Shown: positions 1-10,541 of the stretch, one piece after another
Position numbering within the stretch: position 1 is the stretch's first letter
Layout: every line of letters begins with the position of its first letter
Source of the DNA: Inquilinus sp052113205
Lineage (GTDB): Bacteria > Pseudomonadota > Alphaproteobacteria > DSM-16000 > Inquilinaceae
Assembly: GCF_052113205.1 (NCBI RefSeq)
Contig: NZ_JBFRCU010000035.1
Coordinates: 1 to 64,000, forward strand
DNA length: 64,000 nucleotides
Direction of reading: 5' to 3'
Translations under genes and position numbers: made by a program
Notes under the pieces: generated by a model
The model's input: the letters and a program-made list of their open reading frames with translations, nothing else
Told to the model about the DNA's origin: nothing
Database searches by the model: none

Positions 1-312
1 CAGGTCTCGGTCCAGCCGCCGCCGGCGCCAGCTCAGCCACAGGTCTCGGTCCAGCCGCCGCCGGCGCCAGCTCAGCCACAGGTCTCGGTCCAGCCGCCGC
101 CGGCGCCAGCGCAGCCACAGGTCTCGATCCAGCCGCCGCCGGCGCCAGCTCAGCCGCAGGTATCGGTCCAGCCGCCGCCGGCGCCGGCCCAGCCGCAGGC
201 ATCGGTCGAGCCGCCACCGGCTCCGGCCCAACCTCAAGCCTCGGTCCAGCCGCCGCCGGCTCCGACGCAGCCACAGGCTTCGGCCCAGCCGCCGCCAGCC
301 CCAACCCAGCCA
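1..312 (+). repeat. 39-bp in-frame tandem repeat, 8 copies visible
   Basis: Eight head-to-tail 39-bp units begin at 1, 40, 79, 118, 157, 196, 235 and 274. Each encodes a 13-residue unit close to QVSVQPPPAPAQP. Units 1-3 are almost identical at the nucleotide level and units 5-8 are increasingly diverged, so the array has probably expanded recently at its upstream end. It runs off the window edge, so the true copy number is unknown. Confidence 0.97.
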
Positions 313-1200
313 TCTCCCCAAGCGGCGGCACCGGCCGATCCGGCCGTGCTGAGCTTCGACGCGATCCGGGTGAACTCGGACGGCGGCGTCACCATCGCCG
401 GGCGCGGCCCGGCCGGGGCCCGCATCCTGCTGATGGACGGCGACCGGCAGATCGGTTCGGCCCAGGCCGACAGCTCCGGCGGCTGGGTCTTCATGTCCGA
501 CGCACCGATCGCTGCCGGCGACCATCAGCTGTCGCTGCGCCTGGCCGATGGCGGTGCCACTTCCGGCGAGGTCGCCACCGTGGTGGTGCCGGAGCGTGGC
601 CATGATATCGCCGGCCGGCCGGCGGCCGGCAGCGGCAGCGGCCCGCTGGTGCTGCTGACGCCGCAGCAGGGCGCTTCCACCGTGTTGCAGGCACCGCAGG
701 CGACCTCGTCCGGCCCAACCCCGGCGGCGCCAGGCGGGACCGGGGGGGCGCTATCGATCAACGTCATCGACTATGGCGAGGGCGGCACCGTCTTCGTCAG
801 CGGCCGGGGCCGGGCCGGCGCGACGATCAGGCTCTATCTCGACAACCGGCCGATCGGCGAAGGCGGGGCCGATCCGGGCGGGCGGTTCCGGATCCGGGCC
901 GAAGGCACGATCGAACCCGGTGTCTACAAGCTGCGAGCCGATCAGCTCGATGCCGCCGGCAAGGTGACGGCTCGGGCCGAGACTCCGTTCCAGCGGGCGG
1001 CGCCGGCGGAGGTCGCAGTGGCCGAGGGACGGGTCGTGGTCCAGCCCGGCAACAGCCTGTGGCGGATCGCCCGCCGGCTCTATGGTGAGGGGCCGCGCTA
1101 CACCGTGATCTACCAGGCCAACCAGCAGCAGATCCGCAATCCCGACCTGATCTATCCCGGGCAGATTTTTGCGGTTCCGGCGGCAGACAATCCCAGCTGA
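1..1200 (+). CDS. LysM-domain cell-surface protein with proline-rich repeat, 5' end outside window
   Basis: The reading frame is open from base 1, so the N-terminus lies upstream. The first 104 codons are eight 13-residue Pro/Gln/Ala-rich repeats. Two Ig/Big-like beta domains follow (roughly codons 116-200 and 250-330; the second contains GEGGTVFVSGRGRAGATI). The C-terminus is a LysM module (VVVQPGNSLWRIARRLYG ... NPDLIYPGQIFAVP) that should bind peptidoglycan glycan. The layout fits a periplasmic or envelope-anchored protein in which the Pro-rich stretch spans the periplasm or wall. A strong terminator follows at 1311. The LysM assignment is firm; the cellular role is unknown, and neither signal peptide nor true start can be seen. 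Confidence 0.85.
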   Translation, partial: QVSVQPPPAPAQPQVSVQPPPAPAQPQVSVQPPPAPAQPQVSIQPPPAPAQPQVSVQPPPAPAQPQASVEPPPAPAQPQASVQPPPAPTQPQASAQPPPAPTQPSPQAAAPADPAVLSFDAIRVNSDGGVTIAGRGPAGARILLMDGDRQIGSAQADSSGGWVFMSDAPIAAGDHQLSLRLADGGATSGEVATVVVPERGHDIAGRPAAGSGSGPLVLLTPQQGASTVLQAPQATSSGPTPAAPGGTGGALSINVIDYGEGGTVFVSGRGRAGATIRLYLDNRPIGEGGADPGGRFRIRAEGTIEPGVYKLRADQLDAAGKVTARAETPFQRAAPAEVAVAEGRVVVQPGNSLWRIARRLYGEGPRYTVIYQANQQQIRNPDLIYPGQIFAVPAADNPS

Positions 1201-1310
1201 CGACAAAATCTGCCCGGCGTGACGGCCGTCACAGCAGAGGGATGGAGGGCGGGCTAAGCTGGCGACAGCTCGATAGCGTCTCCCGCTCGAGCAGCCTCCC
1301 TGTTTACCTC

Positions 1311-1343
1311 GCGGGCCCCGGTTTCCAGGGCCCGCTTTTCTTT
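1311..1343 (+). terminator. Rho-independent terminator after the LysM gene
   Basis: An 8-bp stem (GCGGGCCC, 1311-1318, with GGGCCCGC, 1328-1335) closes a 9-nt loop and is followed by TTTTCTTT. It sits between the convergent LysM gene and hutF and should end the plus-strand transcript. Confidence 0.85.
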
Positions 1344-1348
1344 GTCCG

Positions 1349-2725
<1,377 letters not shown>

Positions 2726-2793
2726 GTGGCGGCATCCCGTGAGATGAAACGCGGTGCGGCAGCATAGGCCCGGTTCGGCGAAGGGAAAGAGGC

Positions 2794-4005
2794 ATGTGGG
2801 ATCGGCTGTGGATCAATGCGCGGCTGGCGACCATGAATGGCGAGGGCTACGGCGCCATTCCCGACGGTGCGATCGCGACCGCGGGCGACCGCATCGCCTG
2901 GGTCGGGCGGCAGGCCGACCTGCCGGGCGCGCCCGATCGCCTGGCCGCGGTCGTGGAGGACGCGGCCGGCGCCTGGGTCACGCCGGGGCTGATCGACTGC
3001 CACACCCATCTCGTCCATGGCGGCGACCGCGCCCGTGAATTCGCGATGCGGCTGCACGGCGCCAGCTATGAGGAGATCGCCCGCGCCGGCGGCGGCATCG
3101 TCTCGACCGTCGCCGCCACCCGCGCCGCCGCCGAGGAGGACCTGCTGGCCTCGGCCCGGAAGCGGCTCGACGCGCTGGCCGCCGAGGGCGTCACCACCGT
3201 CGAGATCAAGTCCGGCTACGGCCTCGACCTGGCGACCGAGGCCAAGATGCTGCGCGTCGCCGGCCGGCTGGGGCAGGAGAGCGGCCTGCGGGTGCGGCGC
3301 AGCTTCCTCGGCGCCCATGCGGTGCCGCCGGAGGATCGCGGCCAGCCCGACCGCTATCTCGACCGCGTGGTCGACGAGATGCTGCCGGCGATCGCCCGCG
3401 ACGGCCTTGCCGACGCGGTGGACGCTTTCGGCGAAAAGATCGCCTTCTCGCCGGCTCAGGTCGAGCGCGTGTTCCGCGCCGCGCGGAACCGGGGCCTGCC
3501 GGTCAAGCTGCATGCCGACCAGCTGTCCGACCAGGACGGCGCCGCGCTGGCCGCACGGTTCGGGGCGCTGTCGGCCGACCATCTCGAATACACCAGCGAA
3601 TCGGGGGCGAAGGAGATGGGCCGCGCCGGCACCGTCGCGGTGCTGCTGCCCGGCGCCTTCTACTTCCTGCGCGAGACCCAGCTGCCGCCGGTGGGGGCGT
3701 TCCGGCGGCACGGCGTGCCGATGGCGCTGGCCACCGACAACAACCCCGGCACCTCGCCGGCGACCTCGCTGCTCATGATGCTGAACATGGGCTGCACCCT
3801 GTTCCGCCTGACGCCGGAGGAGGCGCTGGCCGGCGTCACCCGCAACGCCGCGCGGGCGCTGGGCCTGGCCGAGGAATGCGGCCGGCTGGTCCCCGGGCTC
3901 GCGGCCGACCTGGTGTTCTGGGACGTGGCCGACCCGGCCGAGCTGTCCTACCGCATCGCCTACAATCCGTGCCGCGCCGTGATTCGCGCCGGAATGCCGG
4001 TCTGA
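2794..4005 (+). CDS. hutI: Imidazolonepropionase (HutI)
   Basis: Hydrolyses 4-imidazolone-5-propionate to N-formimidoyl-L-glutamate, the step before HutF. The 403-residue protein carries the amidohydrolase metal site HTH at residues 70-72 (DCHTHLVHGGDRA), the substrate-loop segment EIKSGYGLD, the HADQLSD metal strand and the ATDNNPGTSP Asp region, all characteristic of HutI. The ATG at 2794 lies after GAAAGAGGC. It diverges from hutF; together they complete the lower part of the histidine route that passes through formylglutamate. Confidence 0.96.
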   Translation: MWDRLWINARLATMNGEGYGAIPDGAIATAGDRIAWVGRQADLPGAPDRLAAVVEDAAGAWVTPGLIDCHTHLVHGGDRAREFAMRLHGASYEEIARAGGGIVSTVAATRAAAEEDLLASARKRLDALAAEGVTTVEIKSGYGLDLATEAKMLRVAGRLGQESGLRVRRSFLGAHAVPPEDRGQPDRYLDRVVDEMLPAIARDGLADAVDAFGEKIAFSPAQVERVFRAARNRGLPVKLHADQLSDQDGAALAARFGALSADHLEYTSESGAKEMGRAGTVAVLLPGAFYFLRETQLPPVGAFRRHGVPMALATDNNPGTSPATSLLMMLNMGCTLFRLTPEEALAGVTRNAARALGLAEECGRLVPGLAADLVFWDVADPAELSYRIAYNPCRAVIRAGMPV

Positions 4006-4078
4006 TACGCCGGTATTCCGCCGAATCGGCGCGGTGTGCTAGAAGCATTGCATCGATTGGCGGGGGAAGCCGGTTGCG

Positions 4079-4636
4079 TTGGTGAGGGGATTGGGTCGGA
4101 TCGCGGCAATCGCGACGCTGCTGCTCGGCTTGCCGGCCGGGCCGGCGCGGGCGCAGGACAGCTGCACGCCTTACATCCTGGCGATGGAGGGGGCCTTCGG
4201 CATTCCCCGCGGCATGTTGCTGGCGATCGCGCAGACCGAATCGGGCGGCAAGGGCGATCCTTACCCCTGGGCTTTGAATGTCGGCGGCACCTCGCTGTTC
4301 CCGAACAGCCTGGCCGCCATGAAGGCGGCGATCGAGGACAACGGCGGCGGCGAAAGCCCTAATATCGACGTCGGCTGTATGCAGATCTCGCTTCGTTACC
4401 ACAAGCAGACCTTGCCGGACTACACTCTGATCTTCGAGCCAGAATACAATGTGATCTATGGCGCGTATTTCCTGCGGCGATTGTTCAACCGTTACGGCAA
4501 TTGGCTGCAGGCGATTGCGCATTATCATTCGAGCGATCCGGATCGGCAGTTCGCCTATGCCTGCCGGGTGCTGGAACGGCTGAAGAAAATCCGCGGCCAG
4601 GGGGGCGGTCCGATTGAAGCCTGCGTGTCAGGTTGA
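4079..4636 (+). CDS. Secreted lytic-transglycosylase-like protein
   Basis: A 185-residue protein with a signal peptide ending PAGPARA-QD and a small SLT/goose-lysozyme-like fold: GIPRGMLLAIAQTESGG contains the presumptive catalytic Glu of the ES motif, followed by NIDVGCMQISLRYH and ALNVGG-type segments. It probably cleaves peptidoglycan glycan strands in the periplasm, as small transglycosylases attached to secretion or flagellar systems do. The start is ambiguous: TTG at 4079 is followed at once by GTG at 4082, and no clear Shine-Dalgarno sequence favours either. It is a lone gene between hutI and the SLBB export gene. Confidence 0.82.
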   Translation: MVRGLGRIAAIATLLLGLPAGPARAQDSCTPYILAMEGAFGIPRGMLLAIAQTESGGKGDPYPWALNVGGTSLFPNSLAAMKAAIEDNGGGESPNIDVGCMQISLRYHKQTLPDYTLIFEPEYNVIYGAYFLRRLFNRYGNWLQAIAHYHSSDPDRQFAYACRVLERLKKIRGQGGGPIEACVSG

Positions 4637-4760
4637 GGGGCCAACGAATTGATTCGGGTTTTCTTTCCCGGCCAGATCGTTCAGAAGATGGAACATTGGG
4701 GGCGTTGGCTCGATCAGCGCTGCGATCGGCCATTTGAGAAGATGTCAGAAGCGGGGGACC

Positions 4761-7550
4761 ATGAAGCCTGTGCACAGTGACCGTCGCCGGGACCGAGAGG
4801 GCGAGGCGCGTCGACTCGGATGGACCCTTCGCTACGGCATCNGTCCGGCCCTCCTGGCCTGCGGCGTGCTGATCCTCACCCCGATCGCCGGCCAGGCCCA
4901 GATGAACGCGCTGGTCGACCAGCTGCAGCAGCTCGGCATCAGCCCGTCGCAGTTGCAGCAGCAGGGCATCCAGCCGGACGGCATCACCATCCCCAGCGGG
5001 CCGCGCGTCCCGACGACGACCCCGGCGCAGGTCACCGAGCCGTCGGTGCTCTCGCCGGGCCTGCCGTCATCGACCATTTCCGCCGCGCCCGTCTCGCGCA
5101 TCGAGGCCGACTACCAGCGGCGGCTGGCCGGCGACATCAGCCAGTTCGGCTATGACGTCTTCGGCGGCGGCGCCGTCGCCAGCCAGGTGGTCAGCGGCGC
5201 CGTCAGCGAGAACTACGTCGTCGGCATCGGCGACCAGATCGTGGTCACCCTGCGCGGCCAGGTGAATCAGGGCATCAGCGCGACGGTCGACCGCGAGGGC
5301 CGGCTGATCCTGCAGGATCTGCCGCCGGTCCCGGCGGCCGGCCGCTCCTTCGGCGATCTGCGCCGCGAGATCGAGACCAGGGTCCGGGAAAACTACGTCA
5401 GCACCGAGGCCTATGTGTCGCTCGGCGATGTGCGGGCGATCTCGGTGACCCTTACCGGCGAGGTGGTCAAGCCCGGCACTCAGACCCTGACCAGCTTCTC
5501 GACGCTGGTCGACGCCCTGACCGCCGGCGGCGGGATCAAGAAGACCGGCTCGCTGCGCACGGTCGCGCTGATCCGGCAGGGCCAGACCAAGGTCATCGAC
5601 CTCTACGGCTTCCTGATGGGCTACAGCAACGAGGCCGACCTCCTGCTGCAGGACGGCGACCGGATCTCGGTGCCGACGATCGGACGCACCGTCGGGGTCG
5701 GCGGCGACGTGGTCCGGCCGGGCATCTTCGAGATGCCGCCCGACGCCGTCGGACCGCTCAGTGTCGCCGAGATGCTGGACTATGCCGGCGGGCCGATCCG
5801 CCCCTCCGGCAACCGGTTCAACCTGCTGCGGCTCGACCGCAACGGCCAGGACCAGGTCCAGAACCTGTCGGGGCAGACGGCGGTGCCGGTGCAGACCGGC
5901 GACATCATCCAGATCACCCTGTCGCAGGATTTGCGCGTCGGCAGCGTTTCGGTCACCGGCAACGTCACCGTTGCCGGCGTCCGGCCGCTTAGCAGCGCGC
6001 CGACGCTCCGCGCCTTGCTGTCCGATCCGCCGATCCTGGCGGATGACGTCTACCTGCCCTTCGGCGTGATTCAGACCACCGATCCGGCCACGCGGATCCG
6101 CAAATTCGTGCCGGTCAATCTGAGCGTGGCGCTGCGCGGCGGCGGCAACATCCGCCTGCGCGACCGCGACAAGCTGATCGTGCTGTCACGCGAGGACATC
6201 CGCTATCTCGGCGGGGACGACGTCCAGATGATGCTGGCCGGACGCCAGCCGGGCCAGGCTCGATCGGCGGCGGCGGACGCGTCCCAGAACGTCCAGGCCC
6301 AGAACCAGACGCTGACCTCCGCGCTGCCCGCGGCGGTTGCGGTCAGCGGCAGCTGCCTCGGCCTGCGGTCGCTGGCGGAGGCGGTGCGCAACGATTCGAC
6401 CGGCCGTTTCCGCAACGCGCGGCAGACCTTCCAGAATGTTGAGGGGGCCGGTTCCCTGCAGGTCAACCGTGCCTGCCCGCAAATTTTTGACGACTATCCG
6501 GACCTGCTGCCCTTCGTGATCGAGCATGTCGTCGCGCTCGAAGGCCAGGTGCGGGTGCCGGGCAGCTACCCGATCATCCCGGGCACCACGCTCGCCACCG
6601 TGCTCGACATCGCCGGCGGCACGACGATCGAGGCCGACCGCCGCGCCATCGAGGTCGGCTACTTCTCCACCCTGTCGCCAGCCAACGTCAGCGGCTCCTG
6701 GCGCTCGGTGCAGAGCCTCGGCGCCACCACCGCGTCGATCAAGCTGAACCCCGGCGACAGCGTCCGTATCCCGCAGAGCCCGCAGCTGCGCGAGGACGGG
6801 TCGGTCACCCTGGCCGGCGAGTTCACCCATCCCGGTCGCTACGTGATCCGCCGCGGCGAGACCCTGCTGCAGCTGATCCAGCGGTCCGGCGGCTACACCA
6901 ACCAGGCCTTCACCTATGGCGCGGTGTTCACCCGCGAGGCCGTGCGGCAGCAGCAGCAGCAGGGCTATGAGCGCACCGCCCGTGAGATCCAGGCCGGGTT
7001 GCCGCAGCTCGTCCAGGAGGCCCAGGGCGACAGTGCCAACAAGAGCCCCGCCGCGGCCCTGCCGGCAATCCAGAGCCTGATCGCCGAGCTGAAGAGCATC
7101 CCGGCCGCGGGCCGCGTGGTGATCGAGGCCGATCCGACGGTGCTGGCGGCAAAGCCGGAGCTCGACTTCACCCTGGATGCGGGTGACCAGCTGTTCGTGC
7201 CGAAGCGGCCGCTGTTCGTCACCGTCTCGGGCGAGGTGCTCAACCCGGGCACGGTCCAGTATGACGGCAAGCTGACCGCCGATGATTATGTCGAGTTCGC
7301 CGGCGGCATGACCGAGGTGGCGGATACCGGCCGCGCCTTCGTCATCATGCCGAACGGCCAGGCGCAGCCGCTCGATCTGTCGTCCTGGAGCTACAGCTCG
7401 GTCCGGGTGCCGCCGGGGTCGGTCATCATCGTGCCGCGCGACCTGACGCCGTTCGACCTGTACCGGCTGGTGCGGGATGTCGGATCGATCGTGCAGAGCC
7501 TGGCGATCTCCGCCGCCTCGCTGGTGATCATCGGCAACAACAAGAACTGA
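4761..7550 (+). CDS. Large SLBB-domain polysaccharide export protein (Wza/OtnA-like)
   Basis: A 929-residue protein starting at ATG 4761; an in-frame TTG at 4734 is possible but less likely. A signal sequence (GVLILTPIAGQAQ) is followed by a Gln-rich linker, then a Poly_export domain (VVGIGDQIVVTLRGQVNQGISATVDREG) and several SLBB beta-grasp repeats such as VTLTGEVVKPGTQT, VGVGGDVVRPGIFEM, VALEGQVRVPGSYPI, VTLAGEFTHPGRYVI and VTVSGEVLNPGTVQY. The C-terminus has one hydrophobic segment (SLAISAASLVIIG). It is about twice the length of Wza, so extra SLBB rings are likely. It should form an outer-membrane or periplasmic export channel for exopolysaccharide or capsule. No glycosyltransferase or copolymerase gene is adjacent. 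One N (4842) falls in the signal region. Confidence 0.88.
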   Translation: MKPVHSDRRRDREGEARRLGWTLRYGIXPALLACGVLILTPIAGQAQMNALVDQLQQLGISPSQLQQQGIQPDGITIPSGPRVPTTTPAQVTEPSVLSPGLPSSTISAAPVSRIEADYQRRLAGDISQFGYDVFGGGAVASQVVSGAVSENYVVGIGDQIVVTLRGQVNQGISATVDREGRLILQDLPPVPAAGRSFGDLRREIETRVRENYVSTEAYVSLGDVRAISVTLTGEVVKPGTQTLTSFSTLVDALTAGGGIKKTGSLRTVALIRQGQTKVIDLYGFLMGYSNEADLLLQDGDRISVPTIGRTVGVGGDVVRPGIFEMPPDAVGPLSVAEMLDYAGGPIRPSGNRFNLLRLDRNGQDQVQNLSGQTAVPVQTGDIIQITLSQDLRVGSVSVTGNVTVAGVRPLSSAPTLRALLSDPPILADDVYLPFGVIQTTDPATRIRKFVPVNLSVALRGGGNIRLRDRDKLIVLSREDIRYLGGDDVQMMLAGRQPGQARSAAADASQNVQAQNQTLTSALPAAVAVSGSCLGLRSLAEAVRNDSTGRFRNARQTFQNVEGAGSLQVNRACPQIFDDYPDLLPFVIEHVVALEGQVRVPGSYPIIPGTTLATVLDIAGGTTIEADRRAIEVGYFSTLSPANVSGSWRSVQSLGATTASIKLNPGDSVRIPQSPQLREDGSVTLAGEFTHPGRYVIRRGETLLQLIQRSGGYTNQAFTYGAVFTREAVRQQQQQGYERTAREIQAGLPQLVQEAQGDSANKSPAAALPAIQSLIAELKSIPAAGRVVIEADPTVLAAKPELDFTLDAGDQLFVPKRPLFVTVSGEVLNPGTVQYDGKLTADDYVEFAGGMTEVADTGRAFVIMPNGQAQPLDLSSWSYSSVRVPPGSVIIVPRDLTPFDLYRLVRDVGSIVQSLAISAASLVIIGNNKN

Positions 7551-7570
7551 CGCTGGCTGGGTCACAAAGG

Positions 7571-7599
7571 GGGCGGTGCCGCCGGCACCGCCCTTTTTT
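7571..7599 (+). terminator. Rho-independent terminator after the SLBB gene
   Basis: A perfect 10-bp stem (GGGCGGTGCC, 7571-7580; GGCACCGCCC, 7584-7593) has a 3-nt loop and a run of six T. It lies 20 bp after the SLBB stop codon. Confidence 0.92.
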
Positions 7600-7656
7600 G
7601 TAGCCGGATTGCCGGCATGCGCGGGGCGAGATTGTGCCGTGGGCGTGACGCGCTAA

Positions 7657-7671
7657 CCTGACCGGGTCAGG
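7657..7671. promoter_or_regulatory. Palindrome upstream of matA, candidate operator
   Basis: CCTGACC-G-GGTCAGG is a perfect 7-bp inverted repeat around one central base, 21 bp before the matA start. Its position between the upstream terminator and matA suits a repressor site. In rhizobia the mat genes are controlled by the GntR-type MatR, but this sequence does not match a site I can recall, and no regulator gene is adjacent. Confidence 0.3.
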
Positions 7672-7692
7672 CGGAAGCGGAACGGGCGTCGC

Positions 7693-9006
7693 ATGCAAAT
7701 CACCGACCTCATCAACTCGATCGCCGATCGTGGCCTCGAGCTCTTCGCCTTCGGCCGCGGCCGGGCTTTGCCGCAGGATCTGGGCGGCATCTGCCATGCG
7801 CTGTTGTCTGAACGAGGAGAAGCCTCCGGCATCGCCCTGGCGCGCGAGCTGGTAGCCCTCTATCGCGGCCTGGACGCGGCCGGGCGCGAGGCGTTCTTCA
7901 CCCTGCTGGCGCGCGAGTTTGGCCCCGACCACGCGGCGGTCGCCGCCGCCGCCCGGGCCTTCGTCGCCGAGCCCAGCGCGGCCGGGGCGCTGGCGCTGGC
8001 CGAGGCGGCTGAGCCGCCGCGGCGGGAGCTGCTGCGCCGCATCAACATGCTGCCCGAGGGCACCGAGTTCGTGATCGGGCTGCGGGCCGACGCGCTCGAC
8101 CTCGCGGATGAGAAGCCGGAGCTGCAGATCGTGGACGCCGACCTCAAGCATGTGCTGACCGACTGGTTCTCCGGCGGCTTCCTGGAACTGCGCCGGATCA
8201 CCTGGGAGACGCCGGCGATCATCCTGGAGAAGCTGATCCAGTATGAGGCAGTGCACGCCATCCCGGGCTGGGAGTTCCTGCGCCGGCGCCTGGCCGAGGA
8301 TCGGCGCTGCTACGCCTTCTTCCATCCGGCTTTGCCGAACGAGCCGGTGATTTTCGTCCAGGTGGCGCTGGTGCGCGGGCTGTCCGGCGAGATTGCGCCG
8401 CTACTCGACCCCGGGGCGCCGGTCGGCGATCCCGCTGCGGCCGACACCGCGATCTTCTATTCGATCACCAACACGCTGAAGGGGCTGCGCGGCATCTCCT
8501 TCGGCAGCTTCCTGCTGAAGCAGGTGGTGGCCGACCTGCAGCAGACCCTTCCAAACCTCGCCACCTTCTCGACCCTGTCGCCGATTCCCGGTTTCCGGCG
8601 CTGGCTGGAGACAACGGCGCCGGAGCACGAGCATCCGGCGGTGCAGGCGGCGGCCGAGGATCTGGTGCAGGTGCTGGAGGCGGGCGGGATCGAAGCGGCC
8701 GGCGCGGAAAAGATCCCGAAGGCGGCGCTGCTCGGCCTCTGCGCCCGCTATCTCGCCGCCGAGCTGCGGCCGAACGGGCGGCCGGTCGATCCGGTGGCGC
8801 GGTTCCATCTCGGCAACGGCGCCCGGCTGGAGCGGCTGAACTGGGCCGGCGACACTTCGCCGAAGGGGCTGGAGCAGGGCTGGGGACTTCTGGTCAATTA
8901 CCTCTATGATCCGGCCGAGCTGGAGCGGAACCACGAGGCCTTCGTCAATGCCGGCAAGGTGGCGACGAGCCGCGCGGTGGCGCGCCAGCTGAAGCCCTAT
9001 CTCTGA
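7693..9006 (+). CDS. matA: Malonyl-CoA decarboxylase
   Basis: Converts malonyl-CoA to acetyl-CoA and CO2. The 437-residue protein matches the bacterial MatA/MLYCD family across its length: an N-terminal helical domain, then a GNAT-like catalytic domain with YEAVHAIPGW, RRCYAFFHPALPNEPVIFVQVAL, FYSITNTLKGLRGISFGSFLLK and the C-terminal FHLGNGARLERLNW ... GLLVNYLYD. HPALPNEPVIF and the ISFGSFLLK acyl-CoA-site region are strong family marks. It sits 13 bp upstream of matB, so the pair is an operon: MatB makes malonyl-CoA and MatA decarboxylates it. The dicarboxylate carrier matC of the rhizobial mat operon is absent. Confidence 0.95.
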   Translation: MQITDLINSIADRGLELFAFGRGRALPQDLGGICHALLSERGEASGIALARELVALYRGLDAAGREAFFTLLAREFGPDHAAVAAAARAFVAEPSAAGALALAEAAEPPRRELLRRINMLPEGTEFVIGLRADALDLADEKPELQIVDADLKHVLTDWFSGGFLELRRITWETPAIILEKLIQYEAVHAIPGWEFLRRRLAEDRRCYAFFHPALPNEPVIFVQVALVRGLSGEIAPLLDPGAPVGDPAAADTAIFYSITNTLKGLRGISFGSFLLKQVVADLQQTLPNLATFSTLSPIPGFRRWLETTAPEHEHPAVQAAAEDLVQVLEAGGIEAAGAEKIPKAALLGLCARYLAAELRPNGRPVDPVARFHLGNGARLERLNWAGDTSPKGLEQGWGLLVNYLYDPAELERNHEAFVNAGKVATSRAVARQLKPYL

Positions 9007-9019
9007 CCCGCCGAGCCGA

Positions 9020-10540
9020 ATGACCAATCTCTACCACGCCCTGTCCGCCCGTTTCCCCGCCGACCGGTCCAAGCCGGCGCTCGAGCTCGCCGACGGACGC
9101 CGGATCTCTTATGCCGGGCTGGAGGCGGCCAGCGCCCGTTACGCCAACCTGCTGCGGCGGCTGGGCGTGGCGCCGGGCGACCGGGTGATTGTGCAGATCG
9201 ACAAGTCGCCGGAAGTGGTGTCGCTCTATCTCGGCTGCCTGCGCGCCGGTGCCGTCTACCTGCCGCTCAACACCGCCTACACCAAGGGCGAAGTCGCTTA
9301 TTTCGCCGGCGACGCCGAGCCGGCGATGGCGGTGTGCCAGCCGGCGCGGCTGGCCGAGATCGAGGCGGTGGCCAAGCCGGCCGGCGCCAACGCGGTGCTG
9401 ACGCTAGGGCCAGCCGGGGAGGGGACCCTGGCCGAGGCCGCGGCGGCAGAGGCGGACAGCTTCGAGACGCTGCCGCGCGGGCCGGACGACCTGGCCGCGA
9501 TCCTCTACACCTCCGGCACCACCGGCCGGTCGAAGGGGGCGATGCTCAGCCACGACAACCTGTTGTCGAACGCCCTGACGCTGCATGATTACTGGGGCTT
9601 CCGGCCGGAGGACGTGCTGCTGCACGCCCTGCCGATCTTCCACACCCACGGCTTGTTCGTCGCCACCAACTGCGCCCTGCTGGCCGGGGCGACCATGCTG
9701 TTCCTGCCGAAATTCGACGGCGCCGAGGTGCTGCGCCTGCTGCCCAGGGCCAGCGTGATGATGGGCGTGCCGACCTTCTATACGCGGCTCCTGGAGCAGC
9801 CCGGCCTCACGCCCGAGACGTGCGCTCACATGCGGCTGTTCATCTCCGGCTCGGCGCCGCTGCTGGCCGACACCTTCGACCACTTCCGGCAGCGCACCGG
9901 CCACACCATCCTCGAACGCTACGGCATGACCGAGACCAACATGAACACCTCGAACCCGCTCGACGGCGAGCGGCGGGCAGGGACTGTCGGCTTCCCGTTG
10001 CCCGGCGTGTCGCTGCGGGTCGTGGACGACGATGCGAAGCCGCTGCCGCAGGGCGAGATCGGCGTGATCGAGGTCAAGGGCCCGAACGTGTTCAAGGGTT
10101 ATTGGCGGATGCCGGACAAGACCGCGGCCGAGTTCCGGGCCGACGGCTTCTTCATCACCGGCGATGTCGGAGTGGTGGACGACCGCGGCTATGTCTCGAT
10201 CGTCGGCCGGGCCAAGGACCTGATCATCACGGGCGGCTTCAATGTCTATCCCAAGGAGGTCGAAAGCCTGATCGACGCCATCCCCGGCGTCGAGGAATCG
10301 GCGGTGATCGGCCTGCCGCATCCGGATTTCGGCGAGGCGGTGGCGGCGGTGGTGAAGATGCGGGCAGGTGCCGTGCCGCTCGATCCTGCCGCGGTCCAGG
10401 CGGCGCTGCAGGACCATCTGGCCCGGTTCAAGCAGCCCAAGGCGGTGTTCGTGGTGGCCGAGATCCCGCGCAACGCCATGGGCAAGGTGCAGAAGGCGGC
10501 CCTGCGCGAGCAGTATAAGGCGACCTTCGAGCCAGCGTGA
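9020..10540 (+). CDS. matB: Malonyl-CoA synthetase (MatB)
   Basis: An acyl-CoA synthetase of the ANL family, 506 residues, predicted to activate malonate (and possibly methylmalonate) with ATP and CoA. It shows the AMP-binding P-loop LYTSGTTGRSKGAM, the adenylate motif ERYGMTETNMNT, the hinge motif TGDVGVVDDRGYVSIVGRAKDLIITGGFNVYPKEVE and the C-terminal catalytic Lys in NAMGKVQK. These features and the place directly after matA support malonate over fatty acid as substrate. The malonyl-CoA can be decarboxylated by MatA or fed to fatty acid or polyketide synthesis. It converges on the next minus-strand gene with one base between the stop codons. Confidence 0.94.
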   Translation: MTNLYHALSARFPADRSKPALELADGRRISYAGLEAASARYANLLRRLGVAPGDRVIVQIDKSPEVVSLYLGCLRAGAVYLPLNTAYTKGEVAYFAGDAEPAMAVCQPARLAEIEAVAKPAGANAVLTLGPAGEGTLAEAAAAEADSFETLPRGPDDLAAILYTSGTTGRSKGAMLSHDNLLSNALTLHDYWGFRPEDVLLHALPIFHTHGLFVATNCALLAGATMLFLPKFDGAEVLRLLPRASVMMGVPTFYTRLLEQPGLTPETCAHMRLFISGSAPLLADTFDHFRQRTGHTILERYGMTETNMNTSNPLDGERRAGTVGFPLPGVSLRVVDDDAKPLPQGEIGVIEVKGPNVFKGYWRMPDKTAAEFRADGFFITGDVGVVDDRGYVSIVGRAKDLIITGGFNVYPKEVESLIDAIPGVEESAVIGLPHPDFGEAVAAVVKMRAGAVPLDPAAVQAALQDHLARFKQPKAVFVVAEIPRNAMGKVQKAALREQYKATFEPA

Positions 10541-10541
10541 C

